The translations under genes and the position numbers were made by a program. From Limnochorda sp. LNt (GTDB taxonomy: Bacteria > Bacillota > Limnochordia > Limnochordales > Geochordaceae): 64,000 nt of DNA. The DNA lies in the NCBI RefSeq assembly GCF_035593265.1, contig NZ_CP141614.1, positions 1,116,001 through 1,180,000 on the forward strand, written 5' to 3'. Shown in pieces: positions 54,051 through 62,100 of this stretch (the first letter of the stretch is position 1; each line of letters begins with the position of its first letter). The notes below the pieces were generated by a model. It worked only from the letters and a program-made list of their open reading frames with translations, did not search any database and had not been told where the DNA came from.

Positions 54051-57000
54051 ATGCCACCGACTCTCGCGCGCCTGGCGACCTGGACGCTGCTGGCCCTCGC
54101 GGCGACAGCCACGGTGGGCCCGGCGGGACGCGCCGAGCAGCCGGATGCCGGCGACCGCCCCGCCGCGTTGCGCATCGATGGGGAGAGCGTCTGGCATCTT
54201 CGCTTCGCGCTGGGCGACGCCGACTCCATCCCCGGGGGCTCGGACCTGTTCGCCAGCGGCGTGCCGACCCTGGAGCAGCAGCTGCGGCTGCGCCTCGAGG
54301 GGGACGTGGCTCCGGGCGTGACGGTCTCGGCCGACCTCGACAACGTCCGCAGCGACAACCTCCAGCTGCTGGGGGTCGACATCCGGTGGGCTCACGGCGT
54401 GCTGCACCTGGGCGACCTGCAGCTGCGCTCCCAGAGCCGTTACGCGGCCAGCCCCGCGGCCCTCATCGGGGCCCGGGTCGAAGCCCAGTGGGGCGACTTC
54501 TCCCTGACCGGCCTCGTCGGCCGTGCACGGGGCATCCCCGCCACCAAGACCTTCGTCGGGCAGAGTAGCGAGGAGGTCGTCGAGTGGGTCATCGGCGGCA
54601 GCGGCGGCGAGCGGCCGCCCTATGCCCCCTCGCTCGGGGACGGCGCCGTGATGGTGGCCGACGCTCGCGGTGCCCAGGGCTTCCGGCTCAACCGCCCCTT
54701 CGACGCGGACTTCGTGCGGGTATGGTGGGTGCCTGTGGAGGAAGGGATGGCGCCGGCATGCGGGACCTCCGCTCCCGGCGTCACACTGTCGCAGCTGCTG
54801 GCCGAGTACCGGCTCGACTTCCTGCTCTACCGACCGGGGCAGCCAGCCGGCCAGGTGGGGGTCCTGGTGCCGCTGTCGAGCGGGGACGAAGCCCGGGAGC
54901 CGCCATGGTTGCCTCCCCAAGAGGCAGGCCGCACCTACTTCCCCCTCGAAGCCGGACAGCTGGTCGGCCTCGCCTCGCCGGATGCCGAGGCGCCCGGGTA
55001 CGTGCTGCTCCGCCTGGAGTCGATGGATCTGCTGCGGGCGCACGTCGAGGCGCTCATCCGCCGCTACAACCTCCAAAACGGCTTGAGCGGCCCCACCCAG
55101 CGGCAATACCCGCTGGTGCGGGGCAGCACCTCGGAGGCCCAGTTCCTGCAGCGGCTGCGCCTCCACTACCTGCTGTGGGCGGGGCTCGGGCCGCATCCCG
55201 GCGGCGACGGTTGGGTGGCGGCCGCCGACGGACCGGTCTCCCTGGACGCGCTCGGCACCTGCCCGCACTTGCGGGAGCGCCTGGGTTTGGGAGCGTCCAA
55301 CGAGGTCGACGGCTCCGAGCCGGGCGGCCCCGAGGCACCGCTCTACCTGCTGGGGCGGGGCGAGATCGATCCCACATCGCTGGAGCTGCAGGTGCGCTTG
55401 CCGGAGGGGCGGCTGGAGCCCGCGGAGGATCGGGGCATCGGCTGGCGCCTCTACGCCGAGGAGGGCGTGCTGCAGCTCCGGTACCCGGGCCAGGTCGCCG
55501 AGCTCCTGGCGCCGGGGGGCGATCTGGCGGCGCTGCGCGTGCGGTACCGCTACAGCGTCAGCCAGGGCGTCTACTTCCTGGGCACCTCCATCGCGGTGGG
55601 CAGCGAGCGGGTCTACCTGGACGGGGCCCTGCTCCAGCGCAACGTGGACTACCTCATCGACTACGAGCTCGGCATCCTGACCCTCCTGCGGGAAGTGGGG
55701 CCTGCCAGCCGCCTGACGGTGCAGTTCGAGTACTTCCGTGGCGGACTGGGGGCCAGTGCCGAGTACAACCGCAACATGCTGGGTCTCGAGGCCCAGTGGG
55801 CGCCGGCTGGGGACGAGGGGCCCTGGCGGCTGGTCGGAGGCCTCTTCGTCGAGGCGGACGAGCCCCGCCCGCTGGTGGAGCCCGAGCGCGCCCGCACCAT
55901 GCCCAACACCCACGTGGTGGCGGCTCTGCGCGGCTCGTACGGGGCCAGCGGCCCCACGGGAGCAGAGGGCAGCGGCCAGGGCTGGTGGGGGCAGTGGGAC
56001 CTGGCGTGGTCGTACGACCGGTTTCCCATCGACGACAACCTCCGCGACCACCAGGCCAACCGGGTCCACGCCGTGACGGGAAGCGCCGAGGGCGACCCGT
56101 CGTCGGGGACGGCGAAGGCACCACTGGTCATGGTGGGGCACGGGGCCGGGTTGACGGTGCTGCGGTTGGAGCCGAGCGGCGAGACGACAGCCCATCTCTA
56201 CACCACCGCTCATGGCTTGAGCGGCCTCACCGTGCGGGCCATCGCACCGGCCGTCCCAGGCACGATCTCGGATGGGAGCGACGGCGCGTCGGCCTTCTCG
56301 AGCCCACCCCTGGCGTGGCTGCTGGCGACCGAGTCGGGGCTGACGGTGGTGCTCAATCGCCCGGGGGAGGAGACGCCCTCCCTCGATCTGACGGCCAACT
56401 GGCTGCGTCGCTACACCCACCACGGTCTGCCGTCCAACGACGTGCACGACGTGCTCTACATCGGCCGTCAGGTCACGACGCCGGAGCGCATGTCAGGCTC
56501 CGTCTGGGTGGCCACGTCCCGGGGTCTGGCGTGGGCGCCGGCTACGGATCTCGAGGCTGCGGCGGTGCTCGCCTCCGTCGCGGCCGACGACGTGCTGACC
56601 TCCTGGCGATCCTGGGAGAGCCTGCCGGGCTCCACGGAGCCCCTCGATCTGCGCGACCTCGCCGTGGTGGCAGGGAGCGGGGACGAGGTGCCCATCATCC
56701 TCCTGGCGGCGTCCTCGGAGGGCCTGCTATGGCTCTGGTGGCCCGACGACCCCAGCGCGGCCGAGCCGACCGTGCACCGCATGCCCCTGGGTCCGCTGCG
56801 GCGGGTGGCCGGCATCGTCCGGCCGGGGGAGGGGGAGGCCCCCTCGACGGTGAGGCTGTTCGCCGGCACCGACAAGGGCCTGCTCTACGTGGACGTGCTG
56901 GCGACCATCGCGGCGGGTGGCCGCCCCAACCTGCAGGTGCTGGACGGCCCGCACCCCGTCTCGGGCATCGCCGGTGCGGTCCATGCCCTCCAGTGGCAGA

Positions 57001-58811
57001 CCGAGGAGGACGCCGCCGGGGGCCCATCCCTTTGGGCCGCGACCGACGCCGGCCTCTACCGGGTCGACCCGGGGAGACCCGGGCAAGACGAGCCAGCGTC
57101 GCTGGCGCAGGGGTCCTTCACGGCGGTGGGGCTGGGCGCCTCTCCCGCCGGCGGCTCACCGACGACCCTCTGGGCCGCCGGGTCTCCTCCGGTGGGAGGG
57201 CCGTCCCTTTGGTGGATGGACCGCGGCACCCTCGGGACATTTCAGGTGCCCGCGGAGGAGCTGCCGGCCCAAGATCCGGCGCGCTTCCAGGACCCGCCCA
57301 CGGTGCGTGAGCGTACGGGCATGGCCGGGCAGGTGGCGCTCGGTTACGGATGGGGCACCGGCGGCGTCGACTTGCGCTACGAGCGCGTCGAGCCCTCGTT
57401 TCGGGCCATCAATGACACCCGTCGCCAGTGGCTCGACGGCTGGGAGGTGACGCTGCGCCAGCGCCTGACCGAGAGCCTGGACGTCGTGCTGGCGCGCTCG
57501 GATCGGGTCAGCGCCGATCCCGAGACCGGCCGTGCCCAGCGCAACGTCGTCGAGCGCGGCGAGGCACGCTGGCAACTTCCCCTGCCGGCTCCGGCCACGT
57601 GGGCTTCGGCGCCAGCCCTGCGGGCGACGCTGCAGCGCTCGCGGCTGGACAGCGACGAGGCGCGGCCGGGCTTCGAGGCCACCACCCTGACCCGGGGGCT
57701 GCGCGTCGAGCAGCGACTCTGGCAGGAGCGGATCGTGCTGGCGGCCGGCTACGAGCAGGTGAGGCACCAGGAGGTTCGACGCGCCGGGTACGTGTCGCAC
57801 AACCTGGTGGCCGACCTGTCGGCCGTGCTCTTGCCGGACACCCGCTTGACGGTGCGCTTCAGCTATCCCCTCAAGGTGACGGAGGCCCACGGCGGCGATC
57901 CCCCCCGCATGGAGGGGAGCCAGCAGCTCCAGGTGGGAGCAACGGCCGCCCGCTCGTTCGGCCCGGTTCGCACGTCCGTGACGCTGGGTCAGCAGTCGGG
58001 ATGGCGGGTGACCGGTGAGGGCACGTCTCCCGAGCGGGCGGGCAGCCAGGCGACCCTGTCGGTGGCGGCCGAAGAGATGACCGTCGCCGGGTGGCGCCTG
58101 CAGCCCAGCGGCCGACTGGGCTACACCCGCACCGACAGCGCCCGCAGCCAGTCCACCGGCCTGGCCGTCAACGGCGGGCTTCGGGCCCGCTGGGCCCCGG
58201 CCGCGCTCGAGATGGCCCTCAGCGCCGACCGCCAGTACCAGTGGGCCGTCTTGCCCTCGACCAAGCAGACCCGGCAGGACCGGGCCGAGCTGACGTTGCG
58301 GAGCCGGGCCTGGTCCGGCATCGATCCCTCGCTTACCCTGCGGGTCGATGATCGACGGGCCGTGGCTGTCCCGGATGGGTGGAGCACCCAGACCCTGCAG
58401 CGCAGCGCCTCGGTGCGCGTGGGGTGGGCGCAGGCGTCATGGTGGCCACAGGAACTGCGGCTGAGCGCCGGTACGACGGCCTCCACCCAGCCCCCCGCCG
58501 ACAGCCGCCGTGTCGGGGCCGCCTACGTGCTGACCCTGCGTCCGGGTGGCCCGTGGGAGCTGGCCACGACGCTGGAGGGCGAGGGCGGCGACGCAACCCG
58601 CTCGGGCCAGGCACGCCAGCCCCACTGGCGGATCTCGGTGCAGGGCAGGCTCGACCACCGCCTCTCCGGACAGTGGAGCGGGACCCTCGCGCTGGGGCAC
58701 GCCCGGGGCGTACGCGATCCGCTCTCGTCCATCACCGGCAGTGTCGGTTACCTGGAGCCCCGGCCCTTTGCGGTGAGCTGGGCAGAGCTCTCCGTCCGCG
58801 CCCGGTTTTGA
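54051..58811 (+). CDS. Very large exported protein: propeller inserted before a C-terminal beta-barrel-like region
   Basis: 1586 residues. Signal peptide LATWTLLALAATATVGPAG. Residues about 40-650 are beta-rich with GVYFLGTSIAVGSERVYLDG and YLIDYELGILTLL, a pattern seen in large surface/outer-membrane proteins of the SprA type. About 690-1090 shows propeller-like repeats (TTAHGLSGL, THHGLPSNDVHDVLY, SVWVATSRGLAW), close to two-component-regulator propeller motifs. About 1100-1586 is alternating polar/hydrophobic strands (LRVEQRLWQERIVLAAGYEQ, LTLRSRAWSGIDPSLTLRV) and the protein ends in Val-Arg-Ala-Arg-Phe. The terminal Phe and strand pattern suggest an outer-membrane barrel. ATG 54051 has only a weak ribosome site. 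Function unknown. Confidence 0.75.
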   Translation: MPPTLARLATWTLLALAATATVGPAGRAEQPDAGDRPAALRIDGESVWHLRFALGDADSIPGGSDLFASGVPTLEQQLRLRLEGDVAPGVTVSADLDNVRSDNLQLLGVDIRWAHGVLHLGDLQLRSQSRYAASPAALIGARVEAQWGDFSLTGLVGRARGIPATKTFVGQSSEEVVEWVIGGSGGERPPYAPSLGDGAVMVADARGAQGFRLNRPFDADFVRVWWVPVEEGMAPACGTSAPGVTLSQLLAEYRLDFLLYRPGQPAGQVGVLVPLSSGDEAREPPWLPPQEAGRTYFPLEAGQLVGLASPDAEAPGYVLLRLESMDLLRAHVEALIRRYNLQNGLSGPTQRQYPLVRGSTSEAQFLQRLRLHYLLWAGLGPHPGGDGWVAAADGPVSLDALGTCPHLRERLGLGASNEVDGSEPGGPEAPLYLLGRGEIDPTSLELQVRLPEGRLEPAEDRGIGWRLYAEEGVLQLRYPGQVAELLAPGGDLAALRVRYRYSVSQGVYFLGTSIAVGSERVYLDGALLQRNVDYLIDYELGILTLLREVGPASRLTVQFEYFRGGLGASAEYNRNMLGLEAQWAPAGDEGPWRLVGGLFVEADEPRPLVEPERARTMPNTHVVAALRGSYGASGPTGAEGSGQGWWGQWDLAWSYDRFPIDDNLRDHQANRVHAVTGSAEGDPSSGTAKAPLVMVGHGAGLTVLRLEPSGETTAHLYTTAHGLSGLTVRAIAPAVPGTISDGSDGASAFSSPPLAWLLATESGLTVVLNRPGEETPSLDLTANWLRRYTHHGLPSNDVHDVLYIGRQVTTPERMSGSVWVATSRGLAWAPATDLEAAAVLASVAADDVLTSWRSWESLPGSTEPLDLRDLAVVAGSGDEVPIILLAASSEGLLWLWWPDDPSAAEPTVHRMPLGPLRRVAGIVRPGEGEAPSTVRLFAGTDKGLLYVDVLATIAAGGRPNLQVLDGPHPVSGIAGAVHALQWQTEEDAAGGPSLWAATDAGLYRVDPGRPGQDEPASLAQGSFTAVGLGASPAGGSPTTLWAAGSPPVGGPSLWWMDRGTLGTFQVPAEELPAQDPARFQDPPTVRERTGMAGQVALGYGWGTGGVDLRYERVEPSFRAINDTRRQWLDGWEVTLRQRLTESLDVVLARSDRVSADPETGRAQRNVVERGEARWQLPLPAPATWASAPALRATLQRSRLDSDEARPGFEATTLTRGLRVEQRLWQERIVLAAGYEQVRHQEVRRAGYVSHNLVADLSAVLLPDTRLTVRFSYPLKVTEAHGGDPPRMEGSQQLQVGATAARSFGPVRTSVTLGQQSGWRVTGEGTSPERAGSQATLSVAAEEMTVAGWRLQPSGRLGYTRTDSARSQSTGLAVNGGLRARWAPAALEMALSADRQYQWAVLPSTKQTRQDRAELTLRSRAWSGIDPSLTLRVDDRRAVAVPDGWSTQTLQRSASVRVGWAQASWWPQELRLSAGTTASTQPPADSRRVGAAYVLTLRPGGPWELATTLEGEGGDATRSGQARQPHWRISVQGRLDHRLSGQWSGTLALGHARGVRDPLSSITGSVGYLEPRPFAVSWAELSVRARF

Positions 58812-58960
58812 ATCGAATCGTCTTGCGCGCCCCGGTCTCACCACGAACTCCGTCCCGGTTTTGAAGAATCCCCCGGCTTTCGTGTCCTCTTCATTGAATG
58901 CGTCGATGGGCGGGATGAGGCGCGTCTGCCACAGAGAATCAGAGAGTAAGAAGGATAACT

Positions 58961-59020
58961 ATGACGATCCAGTGTGCTGATGACATGGGATTCGCTCTCG
59001 TGCGATACAACGCCTCTTAG
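58961..59020 (+). CDS. Possible 19-residue leader peptide
   Basis: AAGGA lies 6 bases before an ATG that opens MTIQCADDMGFALVRYNAS-stop, in an AT-richer gap of about 350 bases (58812-59165) between the two giant genes. Its stop codon sits in the loop of a 6-bp hairpin (59010-59027). No other gene was seen in the gap. It may be a regulatory leader of the subtilase gene, or chance. Confidence 0.25.
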   Translation: MTIQCADDMGFALVRYNAS

Positions 59021-59027
59021 AAGGCGT
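59010..59027 (+). repeat. Small hairpin at the end of the short ORF
   Basis: ACGCCT (59010-59015) pairs with AGGCGT (59022-59027) across CTTAGA. The TAG of the short frame lies in the loop. No T-run follows, so termination is unlikely. Confidence 0.35.
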
Positions 59028-59165
59028 AACGGGTCATTGGAAGCGCGTGCGAACCCTGGAGTACATTGGGAGTTGAATGGATCCCGACGGTCCAGAACCG
59101 TGCAAGGTCGGGTCGCAACCTGTCGAAGTGTTGAATCTTGATCTTTGAAACGGGGGGTTGTCGAC

Positions 59166-62100
59166 GTGGCGGCTGCGCGACCCTGGGATGGCCCTCATCG
59201 GCCGGTGCCCTGCGCTCGCAGGCTCCGTCCGTCGCTCGTGTCATGGCTCTCGATGGCTCTCGTCGGGCTGCTGCTCGCGGCTGGCGGACCGACGGTCCAG
59301 GCCGCGGACGTCTCGCCCCCCGAAAAGGAGCGAAGCGCCTGGCAGAGCGGGGCACTGGAGTACCACCCCGGCCGCGTCATCGTGCGCTTGCGCGACGACA
59401 TGGCGGGAGCCGCTGGGGTACAGGCGCTGAGGGATCTGGGCTATGCCGTGGCCCGTCCGGTGAGCTTCCGGCCTTCCGCGGACTTCCCCGACGGGTTGAC
59501 CCTTTACGTCGTCGATCTCCCCGAGGGCCAGACGGCCGAGCAGGCCGTCGGCCGGCTGAGCCAGTCGCCAGGCGTGCTGTACGTGGAGCGGGACTGGAAG
59601 GTCTACAAGGACCAGGCCGTGCTGCCACGCCAGGCCGTCATGCCCGACGATCCTGCCTTCATGGCCGGCGCCATGTGGGGGCTCCACAACCAGGAGATCC
59701 CGGAGCCGTACGTCGACCCGTACATGGTGGGCGAGCCGGTGGACGACGCCGACATCGACATGCCGGAGGGCTGGGTTCGACACACCGACTCGAGCCAGGT
59801 CATCGTGGCCATCATCGATACCGGGGCCTACGTGCAGCACCCCGACCTCGCGGACAACATCTGGGTCAACGAGGCCGAGCTCTACGGCCAGCCCGGCGTG
59901 GACGACGACCAAAACGGCTTCGTCGACGACCTCCACGGGTGGGACTTCTTCAACAACGACAACTCGGTCTGGGATCCCGACGAGCGTGACATCTACGGGT
60001 ACCTCAACGACGAGCACGGGACCCACGTGGCCGGCACCATCGGCGCCCTGACCGACAACGGCATCGGTGTCGCCGGCATCAACTGGCGCATCCAGATCAT
60101 GGTCCTCAAGTTCCTGGGGCCTCAGGGCGGCTACACGTCGGATGCCATCCGGGCCCTGGCCTACGCCTCGGCCAACGGCGCCATGCTCACCAGCAACAGC
60201 TGGGGAGGGGGCGGCTTCAGCCAGGCCCTCAAGGATGCCATCGAGGCCTCGGGCATGCTGTTCGTCGCCGCGGCGGGCAACAGCAACGCCAACAACGACT
60301 CGACGCCTCACTATCCGTCGAGCTACGACTCCCCCAACATCGTCGCGGTGGCCGCCAGCATGCAAAACGACCAGCGAGCCAACTACCCCGGCTGGTGGGG
60401 ATCCAACTGGGGGGCGCGGAGCGTCGATCTGTTCGCGCCCGGCGGCTTCATCCTCTCCACCGTCCCTCCCGACCCACCGCCCGCCCCGGGCGAGCCGCCC
60501 GAGGAGGCGTACGCCTTCTTCTACGGGACGTCCATGGCCACGCCGCACGTGACGGGCGTCGCCGCGGCCCTCATCGCCATGCACCCTGATCTGCCGCAGT
60601 ATCCGGGCGCGCCGGGGTGGACGCCAGGCAGCCCCAGCATCAAGGAGGTCATCCTCCAGACCGTCGACCGCAAGCCGCAATTCGAGGGGCTGGTCTCGAG
60701 CGGTGGCCGTCTCAACGCGGCCCAGGCCCTGGCCATGTCGTTGCCGCCGGTCATCGTCGAGGCCACGGCCGAGCCTACCGAAGGTCCACCGCCCCTCGCC
60801 GTCTCCTTCTCGGCCCAGGCTACCGACCCCGACGGTGAGGTGGTCGACGTCTGGTGGGACTTCGGGGATGGGTCGGAGCCCGTACATTCCGATGAGGTCG
60901 TCCACACGTACCAGGAGCAAGGCAACTTCGAGGCCACCTTCCACGCCGTCGATGACAGCGGGCTGGAGTCGGTGGCGGTGATCCCCATCCGGGTCCTTCT
61001 GCCGCCGGACATCGAGGTGTCGCCGATCTCGATGGACGTCCATCTCGACTGGGACCAGAGCGAGGACCGTACCCTCGCCATCGCCAACCGCGGAGAGGGC
61101 CCCCTCCACTGGACCGTCGGCATCGTGCCGGGTGAGGGGCCGTCGGCGCCAGCCTCGGGGACGGCCGTCGATGTGCGGGCGCTGGAGCTGGCCAAGGAGG
61201 AGGCCGACCCCCGCGTCAATCCTCCCCAGCCCTATGGCCGGGGTGGGCCGGACGAGTACGGCTACGTCTGGATCGACAGCGACGAGCCCGGCGGCCCCCG
61301 GTTTGAATGGCTGGACATCCGCGCGTCGGGCGTGCGCCTGCCCATCACGGGGGATGACCAATCCGCCGACGTCGACTTGCCCTTCCCGTTCCCCTTCTAT
61401 GGGGAGCTCAAGAGCCGCGTGCGCGTCTCATCCAACGGCTATCTCACCTTCGGCACCTTCGGCACGGACTGGAGCAACGATCCCATCCCCTCGACCGCCC
61501 AGCCCAACGACCTCATCGCCGTCTTCTGGGACGACCTGACCCTTTCGCAGGGCAACGTCTACGCCTGGGGGAGCCCCGAGGAGGGCATCTTCATCGTCCA
61601 GTACGACGGGGCTCGGCGGCTCGGCACCCTGCAGCGCTACGACTTCCAGGTCATCCTGCGGGCCGATGGATCCATCGTCATGCAGTACCTCCTCATGGAG
61701 CCGGGGCGGCTTGACGAGGCCACCATCGGCATCGAGGATGCTTCGGGCCAGACAGGGTTGCAAGTGGCCTTCAACCAGGCGTACGTCCACAACGAGCTGG
61801 CCGTGGGCATCTACCCGATGTGGGTATCAGCCTCGCCGGTGCAGGGTACCGTCCAGCCGGGCGAGGTGGCCGACGTGACCCTGACCTTCCAGGCTCTGCG
61901 CCTGCCCGAGGGCGAGTACCCGGCCACCGTCGTGGTGCGCAGCGACGACCCGGACCAGCCCGAGGTGTCGGTGGCCACGAGGCTGTTCGTCAACGCGTTG
62001 CAGCCGCCGGTCATCGAGCAGATTGCCGCGCAGCCTTGGGCCGGCGCCGCGCCGCTGGAGGTGCACTTCTCGGCCCAGGTGCGAGACCCTGACGGGCAGG

